Shown here: one piece after another, positions 37,901 to 52,900 of the stretch
Layout: every line of letters starts with the position of its first letter
How positions within the stretch are numbered: position 1 is the stretch's first letter
Assembly: GCA_002633005.1 (NCBI GenBank)
Contig: NMRA01000004.1
Coordinates: 582,802 to 646,801, forward strand
From: Phoronis australis
Taxonomy: Eukaryota; Phoronida; Phoronidae
Direction of reading: 5' to 3'
DNA length: 64,000 nt
Translations under genes and position numbers: made by a program
Notes under the pieces: model-generated
Seen by the model: the letters and a program-made list of their open reading frames with translations, nothing else
The model's database searches: none
Told to the model about the DNA's origin: nothing

Positions 37901-40900
37901 AGTCTCCTCCTTAGAATTGTATTTAGCCAAATGTTTGGTACACTGGATATTCTAAACACAGCAAATGGAACAATGATCCCCACAACATGCCTTCATAATG
38001 AGCAAATCATTGTTTTAAATTGAAAATCTTAACAGAAGCAACTACTTACGGCTGTGGTACAAAAAATGTATATTTTCGATGATCTTGTCCAATTTCAAAC
38101 ATCTCTGGAACTAATTCTAGCTTAGAATCATGCTTAGCTGCTGTTGGTTCAAAGTTCTTTCCAAAGAAGACAGATATCCCTCCATTGTGTCCAGAAAATC
38201 TCACCTGCAATCCAACAACTGATTCTAATTCCATCAGAACGATTAACAAGAGCAACGCAGAGCGTTGAAATGCGCCCACAATTGCACCGTATACGTATCC
38301 TTCTAGGGTTGTTTATTGGTACCATCAAGTGGCCAGTAGAGGGCATATATGTAGTATGTTGTACTTTGCAAAATGGAAAGGCATGGTCATTGTCTCAATA
38401 CGCTAGGGGCAAAATGTGAGTGATCTTCATAATACAAGCACATCCTATACTTCAGTTGCTTAAAGCACCACAGAAACATAGAATTAAAAACAAATTTACC
38501 AACATACGAGATTAGCACAGCATTAGAATGCCAGAAACAAATTTCTACTTGGAACTTTTCCTTCACAGTCACGAAGTAACACAAAGTATACACCTGAAGA
38601 CCTATGAAAATACAGAGGTCAATGTAAAATACTAAAATTGCCACTAGAGGCACACCGGTAGTCAGAATCATCCTAAAGTCATCATCGTCCGTTGTCAACA
38701 TCACATAAATACACTTGCTAAATTTAGTAAAGATCCTGCAAACGGTTTGGGAGATACAGCCATGGGCGCAAAAAAAAAACTGCCACTAGGAGACGCCACA
38801 GTAATCAAAGTCATGGGAAATTCAGCGTCAACCGTCCTCTTCATAGTAAGAACATACATGCCAATTTTCACAATCATACTTAGAGCGGTTTGGTTGATGG
38901 AGGGGTGGACGCCAAAAAACAGTAAAAATGGCCACTGGTGTCCCAAACTAGGTCGAATCCATCCGAAAACGGGAGGATAGCGTCATCACACTAATAGGTG
39001 CCTACATACCAAATTTCATGAAAATCCGTTAAGGACTTGTGAAGATACAGAGGTAAACGTAAAAAATAAAATTGCCACTAGGGGACACACTGGTAGGCGG
39101 ATCCGTCCAAAAGTCGTCATCGTCTGTTGTTAACATCATATAAATACACTTATTAAATTTCGTAAAGATCCTGCGAACGGTTTAGGAGATACAGCCATAG
39201 GCGCTAAAAAAACAAAACTGCCACTAGGAGGCGCCACAGTAGTCAAAATCGTCGGAAAATCATCGTCAACCGTCTTCTACATAGTAAGCATATACGTCGG
39301 AAAATCATCGTCAACCGTCCTCTACATAGTAAGCATATACATGCCAATTTTCACAATCAACCTTTGAGCGGTTTGGTTGATAGAGGGGTGGACGCACAAA
39401 AACAGACTCGAAAACACTAAAAATGGCCACTAGGTGGCGCAAACTATGTCGAATCTATCTGAAAATGGGAGGATAGCGTCATCTCACTAATAGGTGCCTA
39501 CATACCAAATTTCATGAAAATCCGTTTGGGACTTTTGAAGATACAAAGGTAAGCGTAAAAAACTAAAATTGCCACTAGGGTGCACACCGGTAGTAAGATC
39601 CGTCCGAAAGTTCGCACATGCCGTCCCATTCATGAATGGAACATATGTGCCAAATTTCATGAATGTATGTCAAAGGGTTTTGGAGATAAAGCAGCGGACG
39701 CCGGATGCCGGACGGACGCCGCCCGGACAGACGGACGGAGATGACGACATAATGCGTCCACATATAAATATGTGGGCGCATAAAAAGTCTCTGATTTCTG
39801 ATGTGACCGCAATAGAAGATTCTACTTCAAGATGGCTGGGATTCATTTAATCTCTTCAAGGACAGCCTTTTGCACAAATGGCAGCAATGAGCACTGGTGA
39901 TAACAAATCTGGGGGCCATTCATGATGATCAGAAGAAAACGTGAGCTGTGATCAACAACACTAAACAAGCACGTTAAGAACACATGGTCACCACATTAAA
40001 CACTGGCAAGATGGCATTGCCATAAACTCTACTAATTCTGTAAATGTTTTCATGAGCATAAGACACTGGGTGACCAACAAAAAGTATGGCGATTGGTCTG
40101 AATACTCTCCAGCAAAAGAACATTATGCATTGTGTCCTCATTACAAAAATATTGTCCACTGTAACAAATCCGCAAGGATCATTGGTCACTTAGGACCAAC
40201 CTGGACAACGATAGAGTCAAGGGGCACCAACAATCATTGGTCACATATATGCAACCAATTACAACGGATCCATGAAAATGTCTCATTGCCTTGTGGCTAT
40301 ATTTTAGTCGTAAGTGTCAATTCAATATTGCAGGCGTTAAAAAGTTACAAACTAAGATACCTGAACATGCATTGCTGCATGGGTCGGTGAAGTAGTTGTA
40401 TTCAGCAGACCTTTTACCATCTTCCTCGGTGGCACATTTATTGTCACATATTCCAGCCCTGCCATGGGATCATAGTTCGGTAAACTGACCAAGCGGTTGT
40501 CATTAGCAGACAACAGATTGACTTGACTAGGAAAGTGTCTTGATGACATGACAATCTTGATGCGTTTGTTGTCAGGCAATTTATCCACAATGATTTTTGT
40601 ACCATTTCCAAATCGAAAGCTTAGAGCAGCCACACGCGATGTTACCTCACGCTCTTCATGAAATCCCCATGTATAGGGATTCTTATTCAAGACGTACATG
40701 ATTTGTAATATTTCAAACTCTGGCTGTTCCTTCACTGCAGTCTCTGATATGACAAACTGACAGCCATCTTGAATTTCCTTCTGCCATATTTCCGAGACAA
40801 TAGTTCTCTGTCCTTTCACTGTAAATCCAGCTATTTCCAATGAGATTGGTTCCTCATTAAGAATCTGGCTCATAAGTGCAACTGTTAACAGATTTTCAGT

Positions 40901-43900
40901 CTCCCTTAAAATGACATCAATGATACTCAAACGTTCTGCTTGTTTTATGCCACTCAACGGTGCCACTCCTGTTTTGTCCTGTGTTCCAGCCATTTGCGAA
41001 TCATAGACTTGGCTGTTCACAGCCTCTACGAGATTAATAATGGCAGAGAGCAAGTCATTTGGAAGCGCCTCAGAGCTGTCTTGTCCCTGAGTTGTGTAGG
41101 CAAGAAGCACATTTGTGATGTTTTGTATAGTCTCCATTATCAAGGCTTGTCCTGTGTAATTTTGCAGCTCTGTGGCAAAATCCTGGAATAGCAAAAAAAA
41201 TTTCATTTGACTTCAATCAACTGGAATGACAGCATTTTAGAAGGCAGCTTGTCAACAAAGTGAGACCTAAAATAAAATTTATAGAGAGATGATCACGGGC
41301 AATCGGCAAAATTATGAGTTCAGAAAAAAGTCAAACCATGTAAACTCAGTTGCAATACTACACAAACAACATTTAACAGGACGGCAAAATACACTGCCCT
41401 GTTAGAGAACTTGTCAATAAAAGGCCTTCCTAAACTTCATATGAAATTTTAAGTAGTTTTTCATAAAGGCAATTTACTTACAGTAAGCTTATCCAACAAA
41501 AATGCCATTTGTTGGACTTCCTGTGGAGATATCACAGCAACGTTACTAATGGCTTCAGTGACGGTCTCCCTCACCAAAGTTCTCTTACTGGTCTGAGTAT
41601 CACCCGTTCTATCAGATTTTGCTTCCTGAGACTGATTGTTGAGTTGAAGAAGGAGCGCTATACTGTATTGTAGCAAGGAATTGGGGTCGTTCTTTTTGAC
41701 CAAGTATTGGAGGTCCTTTTGAGAACGCTCTACCAGAAATTCTGTTTTGGTCTGGTTAGTTGGTGGCACTGGCTCTTCAACAGTGATGATCCTAAGAACA
41801 GAGCAGAACCATTAAAAAGTGAAACGAAGAGAACGGCAGATGGTTAGTAGTGGTTTGTGAACTACCTAATGCAAGCTCATGAAAAAGGCTGGAAACGTAG
41901 TCTAGCCAAATCATGGACAAAGTTAAGCAATGAAACAAAAAAGAGACGCCTTTTTCAAAATGGCTTTATAATTACTATCTTATGGTTCAGTGTACCACAC
42001 CTGCTAATGGCTCTGGTTCTAGCACCAAGGGGATCTTCCACATGAACTATGATCTTTACACCACTGCCCCCTCCTGGAAAGGATGAAAGGTAGACTTCTT
42101 TGGATGCCTGTGTGCCATAATACAGTAGATATTCATCCTGCTGCCCACTGATGGCCGACATATGGTACTTTAAGGGTGCGTATACGGCATCATCGTCTTG
42201 CCAACCAGAACAGCTAATGTTGACCTTGGTCGTCAGGGCTACAACTCGTGGTGGATGAACACTGCATTGACCACCAAATGGACGAGGATTGGCAACAAGT
42301 AATATGCTGGCATAGGAAGATAATGGTTTTCCCTTCACGCTAATTGTCACTTTAAATATGTGGTCATAGCCATCATGAAGTGCTCCTTTTTTGATGACCA
42401 AATTCTGTTTACTAGCTCCTGTTTTGGTTGTTGTAAGATCTAAGATTACTGGCTTGGAATCATTCCTGGTTGCAGTCCACTGGTATGTGATTTGGCTCTT
42501 CGGGTAATTGTCACAGTAACTGACCAGTGCTATGTGACTCGATGGCGAGATTTTGTACGAGCGACTTACAGAGCAGGAGAAACATTCTACTCTGACTTTG
42601 GGCAATTTGCGAGGCAAAATAATTACCTGAAATGGAATTTCAAAGTTTAACAACAAAACATTAATTACATACAGACGCAATGCCAAAGAAAGTTGCCATA
42701 TTCCATACTTTTGTTATACCTAGTCAATAGAGATGAAACTGAATCAGAGACAGAATAAAGAGAAATGTTTTATTACAAACAGAAATACAGACTTTAAGCT
42801 TGGTTGTTTGATGAATCAAATCTAGTCTAAATAAAATATATAGCAGTGGGTATATCTGTGGTTACTCAGTAATGGCTTAGGAATGTTCCACAAGTTATTG
42901 AACTATTACAAGTAGCACTCTACAGTATCAAGCTAAAAACAGATGCACAGGACTTAAAATATCACTGCACTAGGCTCATCCTTTTCAAACACCATGTACA
43001 TATTAATTATCATCAGTAATAATCACATTTATTTCAAATAATATTACACAAAGGTCTGCCATTTCACGTGTCAGAAAAAAGCACACTCTGGCACATTTTT
43101 TCTACTGTCTCACTAATTGTGATGTGTATTGTAGCAAAACAGCTCATGACTGAGCATTTAGATGTACATACTGTTTGAGAAGCTGTTGCATTATTCTTTC
43201 CTGGTCTGGTAACCATGACAACAAACTGATATGCTGAATTGGGCAGCAAGCTGTTACCAGAGAATTCCAGCGTTGCTCTAGTAGAGGTTTTGTTGCAGTC
43301 AACATGGGGAATGTATACAGATGTGTTATTGTCGAACTATAACGAAAATGCAAGACGTATATCAGCCAATAATTTCCATACCTTCAATTACAAAAATAAA
43401 ATAACATGAGCCAACAAAATCTGACACAAAACTTCTTTAACTATATTATTGTCAGCCTACCCAAAGGATTTCTCTATCAAGAATCAAAGCAATATCGAAT
43501 GCATAACTATTCTGCTTGTGGTTTAGTTGACATTTGCTCTAAAGATGTCAGTTTGTAATGATTAAGATGTACTACCAATTCCACGCATTACACCATTACA
43601 CGTAATGATTAAGAAAACTAGAATCACATCCTGTTGAAAGCAAACAACACGGTGTCTAAGAGAATCCAAGAACTTGCTGATTAAATGCTGTTGTTAGTTA
43701 TTTACAAGTGCTTACCAACTGAAGGCAGGACCAGGTGAATAGCAAGACAGCATTGGCATCATCAGGATCATATGTAGAACTGGCATCAACTACCAGTGGA
43801 TGGTCAACAGGTGAAGTTCGCTCACTGCCGCCTCCGATAATGGCGACAATGTCACTGGCAATGATATCGACAGCAACTCGCTCCACAGAACTGATGGAAG

Positions 43901-46900
43901 TTTTACGGTAATACACGGTCAATGTGAAACAATACTGTCCAATGCTGAGTAACCGTGGAGACACGAGAACAGATGGATAATTTGTTCTGATAGTGGTTGG
44001 CAAGGACACTTCAGAGGACAGATGGTTGCAGTTGGACGTTTTGTAAATCCGCCACTGATACTGGACTTGCAGAGAATTACACAAACCTGTGTCGATTGTA
44101 GCCTCAATTTGAATGAGGTTTGATTTCCGAAACTGTCGATAAAATCCTCCATCAATAGTTACTGACGGCTCAATGCAAACAGCAGGGAGCACTTGAATTA
44201 GCACAGTTTTGGAAATCTCACTGACATTATTTGAAGCGGTGACTTTTAGTACATGCTCTCCTTCTTTGACAAATGTCCAAGTTAAAGTTTTACCCATCAA
44301 AGTATTTAGATGATCAATGTTCCAACGATAAATGACATTGGTGCCGCGTATAACACTGGCTTCAAATGTTAGATTCTTATAACTGTAAGCATGCTTTGTG
44401 CCAGTACTGCTCAAAACAGATATGGTGTGGATAGCGTGTTCTATTACTACATTCTTGGTTACATTTAAGCACATGGTGACACTGCAAGCTTTGACAACGA
44501 CTCGATACTGTCCGTCTGAGAGGAAGTTGCAAGTGATGTTTTGTGAGTTTTTGGTCATCAACAGAGCACCAAGAGCTGATGTAACCGTCCATGTGTATTG
44601 AATGACGTGACCAGTTTTCACAGCAGCGTAAAAGTCTAGCTGAGTCTTGCTTGGTAACGCATTATCGCAGCAATTCAAGATTTCAAGGTCTTCAATAGAA
44701 TCACCAACAGCAATGATTACAGAATGTGTTCCAAAGCTGATGGCATTGGTCGCATTTACACCAACAATGTACTTTCCAGAGACACTGTAAACATGGTGCA
44801 CAGTAGCAGATGTCTCTTTAACGATGGTTCCGTCACCAAAGTCCCAGCTATATGAGACATTAGAACCACCTGCCATTGTCACCACGAAAGTAACACCTTC
44901 CAGAGGTTTCACTTTGACCGCCGATGGTGTTATTTTAACATTACTGACTTTCTCCTGAACAAACACAGTGAGGTTTGTACGAGCTGAGCTCACATTGTTA
45001 AAGATCATCAGAGACACATAGTGGATACCCACAGAACTGAACACATGCCTTACAGTTTCTGTACTGTAATGGTGATCGTCAATTAACCAATCGTACAATA
45101 CTACAGCTTTTCTGCTGGTTGTAGCCACAAACAATTCAGGATTACCTTTTGTGGCAAATGGAAATGTACTCGACACCATTTGAATGATAACATTAAAAAC
45201 AGGATCCTGCACCAAGACGGTAATTTCAGTCCTCAATGAAGTGAAAACGTCAGACGCATTAACAACCACTCTGTACACACCTCTAACAGAAAAGGTATAA
45301 CAAAACAAACTGCCATTAGAACTGCCAATTGCTTTTGCATTTTTAAAAACTGTCCACTGAGACTTTGTAATTGTTCCAAACTCGGCAAATAGATTGAAAA
45401 CACCTTCCACACCTGTTCTAAGCACACTCGAATTTGTCTCAATTCTCAGTCCATCTAGAGGAGACAATGCAACAATCTCTTTGGTAAAATTCACTTTTTG
45501 TAAACTGTTTTCTGCAATCAGGACAACTGCATAGTGTCCTTCGTTAGAAAAAATATAGTTCAGCACCTCGGTACTTGTTTGGAAGACTTTTCTGTGATTG
45601 GAGTAAATTTCCCACTTGTACCTAACACCACCACCACCATTCGTAATATTTGGCAGGAACTGAATCGATTTATGCACAGCAGCAAAGCTCCCATTGTGCA
45701 AAGCAGACACAATGGTTAATCCCTCTATAGGGGATATAACAAGCATTACAACAGAGCTATTTTTAAAACTAATCCTGTTCTGTGCCTCAACAGAAACTGT
45801 ATATGTTCCAGCATCAGTAAATTTCCTGGAAATATTACTTATCGTGGTAACCACACGCTTGCACGTGTCACAAAACTTCCATGAATATAAGATGTCACTG
45901 CCGGCAGAAACAGCAGCAGTGAAGACCACAGTTACGTGCTGTGCAACTACAGATGGGCTGGCTGCAACTGTAAGATCTTCAATGGTGGCCTGAGCGAAAA
46001 TTGTGACTGAATATTCTTCACGATTTACATCGTTGAAAGCGGTGACAAAAACTATGAAGGTGCCAGGTGATGTGTACGCATGGGCATGGGTTTCACCAGT
46101 TTCATTGTGAAGCGTGTCACCAAAATTCCAGCTAAATCGGACATTAGTCCCATGCCTGACCTGAGCTACAAATGTATACATGTAGCGAATCACCACCACA
46201 TTCTCTGGTGCATTGTGGGAAATCCTGAGCTCTTCAACTGGCTCTTGAACTGAAACTGATGTTGAAACATCTCTTGAACTAATCTCATTAGACACATTGG
46301 CCTTTATACTGTAACGTCCCACTGACTGGAAGACAACGTTGTAACGGAGGCTTCGTGAAGCAAAGTATAATATATTGTTAATATACCACCTGGCAGTATA
46401 GTTATTGCCAGAGGACAGCATCAAAGAAAACATCTGGGTAACATTATCCTTTCCATGTGGTAGAGGCAGAAAGGAACGACCATTCACAAACATCAGGCCC
46501 TCAATGGGATCCTGAACACATAAGTATGTGGTAAAGGTGCTAGTATTCACTCCATTGGAAGCATTCACTGATACTGGCCAAATTCCAGATCTGTTGAATA
46601 TGTGTTGAGCTGTCTGAGAATCACCCATGACTTCTGCGCCATCAATGGACCAAGCGTATCTCAATCTGGTCAAGTTGACTGCTACGACTCGAGCTGTGAC
46701 ATTGACTGTGGAATTCACAGCAACACAATGAGAAGGAACAATGTGTGTCACTTCCAAAGTGTCATCATCAATGACATGCACAGTGATCCAAGCCACAGCA
46801 CTGCTTACATTGTTTTTTGCTAGCACGGAAATGTTATACTGTCCAACATGAGCATAAATGTTACTAAATGTAATACTTGGGCCCAGGTCTTGTACAACAT

Positions 46901-49900
46901 TGGAGCCCCTATAAAATGCATACAACACATCACTGCCAGCAGTAATATGTGGCGACACAATAGTAGTATCACCTAAAATATTAGGTCCATTATAAGACAG
47001 TTGCAAACCTTGGACAGGTTCTTGTACAGTTATAAGTATAAACGCACGCACTTCACTCACACTGTTGGAAGCCACTACACTCACATTGTAAATACCCGTA
47101 GTCTTGAACCGATGGAATGTCTTATTCTCTACAGAGACTGGAACACTGGATCCATCATCAAAATTCCACAAATACGTCACGTTGGACATACCTAGCCAAT
47201 TTACAGTCACAGTGAAATCAATAAACTTGTCTGTCAATGCTACAGGAGATTCGGTAGAAATGGTAACACTCTCAAGCTTTCCTAAAACACTGATGCAAAC
47301 CTTGTCCGTGAATTCACGTTTTGTTTTATCCTTGAAACCAACAGAAGCATTTGAGCACATTTCCCCAACACTGGTATATATATGAGTTAGATTCACGTAA
47401 GTCACAACATCACTAGTTGTGAGGTCAAAGTTAATGGTGGTAGAATCACCATAATCTAAAACAATCTCTAACACTGTAGCATTTGGTGCATTAAACGAGA
47501 GGCTAAAAATGGCTTCTTCATTTGGGAGAACAGCAGAGGAGACCGTAGTTAAATTCAGATTGCTGATGTCAGCAGATTCCAAGACAGCAAACTCCAAACG
47601 GGTTTCAAGAGTATTTATCTCATTGTACGCTTTCACAGACAAGTTGTACTGTCCACTATTTTGAAACGTGTATCTAAAAGTTGCATCACCAGATTCCGAT
47701 ACATCTCCTGGTTGAAGAGTCCAGTTGTACTTTATGATAGATCCAAAAGATGAGGCAAGAAACTGTCCAGTGCTGCCCGTAAAAAGAGTCTTCATTGTTG
47801 TCGGCATAATACTGAGATTGGTAATCCTTTGTTGAGCTGTATAATCAAGTATTAATATCTTGAAGTGGATACTGCTGCTTATGTTCATTTCCAGCCTGGC
47901 AGAGTGTACCACATTTCTAAAGAGAAAATTTCTGGATGTATAGAATTTCGTTAAGTTTCCACAGTCTTGGAGATTCTCCAACACAAGAGGACAAGTGGGC
48001 CCAAACTTGGTAACTTCAAGAAGTCCCAAATTCCAAGTAACTTGAGCAGGTAGCCCTGCTGAAATACTTATCACAACAGTGACATTGAGACCAACTTCAA
48101 ATACAATACTTCCATTAGAGTTACTGGTTAGCGGTTTACTCACTCTCGGATGGAGAACCATCAAGTCCTTGATGAGTTGTGAAATAGTAACGTTACACAA
48201 CGCACTTATAGAGGACAAGTTATTTGAAGCCACCACCTGGTAGCTGATGCTTGTACTGTTGGTAGTTCTCACTAACGCTTGAGATGGTTTAATATGAATC
48301 GAATTACTGTAACTTGCATAGACATAACAGACAACATTTTCCGTCCATTCATAAGTCAAGGTATTTATGACGTCACCAATCCCAAACCAGTTTGACGCTT
48401 TCCCTGAGAAAGCAGTTTGCCTCCATTCAGTCAAAGAATTATAGTCACATTCAACAAGATTTGTGTTTTCATCGTACTGAATTCCAATAAAATCGCCAGC
48501 TTTAACTTCCATTTCATCCGAAACCAGTAAACGGAATATGTTCTTATCACCATCAGTTGTTTGGTGTGCAGCAACAGTTTCAGATATCATAGTCAAAGAA
48601 GGTCTGCTGGAAGAACTATTCCATTGGCCATGTGACGGACCACATGATTCATTGGCAGAATGGCACGAACAAGGACTAAAGATAGACTGACACTGATTTG
48701 ATAGTGGACAGTACTGAGACGTCGAGCCACATTCTGGTAATGCAGCAGATGAACACGCTGATGAAGTAGTTAGACACTCTGGGAATGGTGAAGGTGCTTT
48801 CTTACAGCCAGGCAAAGACAAAACTTTGGTACTCTCGCAAGATGGACGAAACACTTGAAGGCGAATCTGCCCCGTGGCAGCCGAGATGTTCTGTGCTGAA
48901 ACAAACTCCCACCATTTCACAATACCGGAATGTTGGAACCAGAGACCTACAATGAGAAATGAAACACACAGGTCATGGAAAGAGGAAGAAACATGGGACA
49001 AATATACTGAGATTAATGTGGCTGAACTATTATTTAAACTTGAACATGAAAATATAAAATCAGTTTTAAATGATAGACTATCAGTCACACATGGGATTTG
49101 GTTAGGTTACATTTTTCATACCACGAGTATGTCTATAACTGAAAATGGAGAGAGTGACATCGACAAACATTTTGAGTACTGAGTCTGCACTCAAAGGCAT
49201 CATACTTCACGTCTGACTATAAGGAAGCAGTAGACCACAATGGTGTTCACATTAAGTTTGTATTTTTTCAATTACGATGAAAACACAAAGAAAAGTTGAC
49301 ATCTAGACATTATTGCCATAGATCATAAAAGCAGCAGAGTAATGCTGTAGTACACTTTCCACCAATGGTACTGTCTTTCTTCCTGTCAAAAATTGCCCAA
49401 TACATGTATTGGATAAAAGAATGCTCATTCATTTTTTGATTTCATTATTCAATCCCTTATCATTAATTCACTTTTTAGCTAGTCCCTGAAAAAGAAAACA
49501 CGTGATACTGTAACAATGAATTTCTTGGTACATACCTGGAAATAAAAGTACATTCTTGACACCTGGCGTTGGACTAGATCTGATTGGTGGAATGGTTTTG
49601 AAGGCAAGACTAGATTGTGGTTGAGCGGGTATGCCTACTGTACTTGACTTGACACTTGTAGTTGTAGACTCTGAGTGAAAAGGCAAACAGGCATAGCAAG
49701 GTGTCATAAAGGATTACATAGGTGACCAAGCACCCAAGCAACCCAAGCAGCAGGACTGAATTCAATAAGCTATTGTGTTCGCATAAGCAAACTCCAACCA
49801 TTGGAAGATCACTATCAACAATCAATTTTTACTTGCACTGGGTTCCTCATGTGAACAAAAGATATAGTGTAAAGCAAAAGAACAAGCAATGATTTATCCC

Positions 49901-52900
49901 AGTAAAGCCAAAGAAGCATAGTTGGTTCTGGTCTGTGTTTTTTCAAAAATTGATTGGGTGTTGCATAAGTGAGATTTGCTTGTTTTTCACCCATCGCTCA
50001 TGAGCAAACCATCGCATTTCAAATCTTGCATACTCTAGCTAAAAACACACAACTTTGTGAGTGCAGGTCTCAAAATGAGTCAAGGTACAGACAGAAAACC
50101 AACTATACTTTTTTGACCTAATATATTATAAGGACATTGTCTGAACTGATGGCACCAAGACTGTGGCAATGATGACATGGAGAATTTACCCATGAGTTAA
50201 CTGATAATGCTAGTTGTTTCTGAATAGAAGCCAAAAAGGTTTACGCAGTAAACACTGATAATTGTTAAAATAAGAACATTTTCTTATTATATAACTATGT
50301 CCGCACCTGCAATAATTAAGCTATAGGTTTCACTCTAGCAATTAGAGAAAACATTAGATAATTATTTAAACTGGAAGTTAAACTAGAACAACACGAACTT
50401 GCTACTAAGTTGAAGTCTTGAACTCCTAACTTACCACTTATGGTATTCCCAGCATCCATCATTCTTGTCCACCTAATGGACACATTCGTTCCTCGTTTCA
50501 CTTCAAGCTCAATGTCTAAATCATCGCCACCAATAGCAAATTTTGGACACTTCAGAGACACACCATTTACGGACTCTACCACCATAACATCTGAATTGAT
50601 ACTGCTCCATGAATCCACAGTGGAAATATTTACAGTCACGTGATACAATCCAGCAGACGTGAATCTGTATAAAAGGAATGGTTGATCAGTGTTCGCCACA
50701 CTATTGTGGTCAATATTCCAGTCATATTTGTTGGCACCAGTAGATCTTGTGGCAATTGATATGTTAGCAAGTTTGTCGGTGGAAAAGGGTCCAGTGGTGT
50801 CAAACGTAAACAAAGGCAAGACGCTAAAAACACCTGAGAGTAATTTCTTGTTGCAAAGGTGTGACCCAGATGTACTGCCATCGCAAGAGCAGGTGTGCAG
50901 ATGCTTTGAAGATCCACAGAGACATTCATCAATGTTGATCAGGTAGCCAAAATGTTGTTGAGATCCAGAGCAAAGAGCAGCGCAAGTTGTTTCATTGAAC
51001 TGTTTTGAATTGTCAAATATAGAGAAGAGAATCGTAGAATAAGACATGCCAGTTTGGTGACAAGCAATGAAATCGCCAGCTTCTGAAAGTAAAAAAAGTT
51101 CGTCGAAGATTACGACTTGAAAAGATTGCAGATATTTTCATAGTAAAATTGCAAAATGAACAGATATTCAATCTCTACAAAAACAAATCTCATTCAGAAA
51201 CATGCATGACTTTCATGACTATCCGGAGGCAGATTGTGCTCTACTGGGATAACTGTCAGTTTCCACCGCTCAAGGTCTTGGGTTTGACTTCCACAGACCC
51301 TTGAGTCAAGTCTCTAGCTCCTCATTATGGTCTTAACTACATATTAAAGTGCAAAAATGGTTCCAGGAAATCAGTGCAACTAGCCCACCTGAGCAGGCTG
51401 CGCACATCTGGTATGTGTGCCAGACCGCCTGCAATTTCACATTTGTTCAGTTGGAAGTGAACACAGAACCATGTCAGCCTTTTGCAAAATAGTTATCAAC
51501 ACTTTCTTGTTCTGTGTATAGTAAATACACACCAAGGGAAAGGTATTTAACAGGCAAAATGTCAAGCTCCAAGATAACCAAAGACCTTGATTTTTATCAA
51601 AGATATTAATATCAAACGACTAGAAATTGGAACATAACTTAAGAAAGAACACCGAATATGACAGCAACTAATCAAATGACAACACTTTCAGCTGCACAGT
51701 CATAAATATTTGCATGACAAAATAAACAACAACAAACTTGTTAGTAGTTGGTAAATGATAGACAAGTTGTTATTAAAGCTTTATGAAGCACAACATCAAT
51801 TATCCGACTACTTCAGGGATCACACAACTGGTGCATCAAAATTTCCAGTGATGTACTGTAATAACTTACAAGGCTGGGAAAGCTAGTGAACCAAATGGCG
51901 GCATTCAGCATTAACAGCTCATTTTATCCTTACCACATAAATAAGCAATGGGTCAATCAACCCACAATCAGACTTTTCTAAAATGATCCCAGCTACTGGA
52001 ACTTGCCAAATTAAAAAACAACACAATTTTTGTACGTACATGTAACAAGATACAAGGTAAGAAAATACAGAACAACATCAATCCAAAGTCCTGGGAAATT
52101 GCCACTCACCACATCCATAGTATTTAGAATTTAACCATTTGAAACAAAGTCCTCTACGAAAGCGAGACTCTGATTGCTTTAGCTCTGTGAAATCAAATGT
52201 AAATGTTTGTTACAAAATTCACACATGCCAACCCATTATGAACACTACTTCTATGATTTTGAAAAAAAATTTATACGTTTCAGAAAACATCCATAAGGAG
52301 ATTGCTGAAGACAAAGATCACTGACAACTGGCTTTGATAGACTTTCAGATTTGTTTTTATGTGTTGAATAATTTGCCACTGACACACCTATCTCTTTTAC
52401 ACATTGTCACGGTGATTGTCCTTTAAATATCTCTTCTCCACTAGGGCAAATACCTCTTCAGCAAACTTTTTTCTCTTATCATATTTTGTGCTTTTGGTCA
52501 GCTCAAGATATAAAAAACCTGATAATTATTGTTTTTCAAATTTTTTTCTTGTGTCTAAATTTGAACTTAAGGGTTTGGCGGCACTCAATATTAATATGGT
52601 TGTAAGAAAAGAATCTCACAGATGTTTTCAAAGGTAATTTAATTCAAATTTTCAGAGATCATCTTAATTCTACAGTAAGTGGTATGAGAGTAAGTAGGAT
52701 TTTCGCTTAAAATCATGGAGATAAGTTCAGGAGCACCGTTGTTCTGGTTCGTGAACTTGGGCCTCCAGACAAGTCTGGTCTTTCCGAACTCTGCTAAAAT
52801 TCCTCAATTTGATTGGATCCGACTTTTGTTAATTTGCTGTATTTCTGAAATTTTATCAACGAGTTGGCATTTCCATATTAAATATTGCCAATATCAGATG

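Noticed and set aside
43919-47385. Plus- and minus-strand open frames within the giant PKD1 exon
   Set aside because: Shadows of the 5.2-kb coding exon in other frames.
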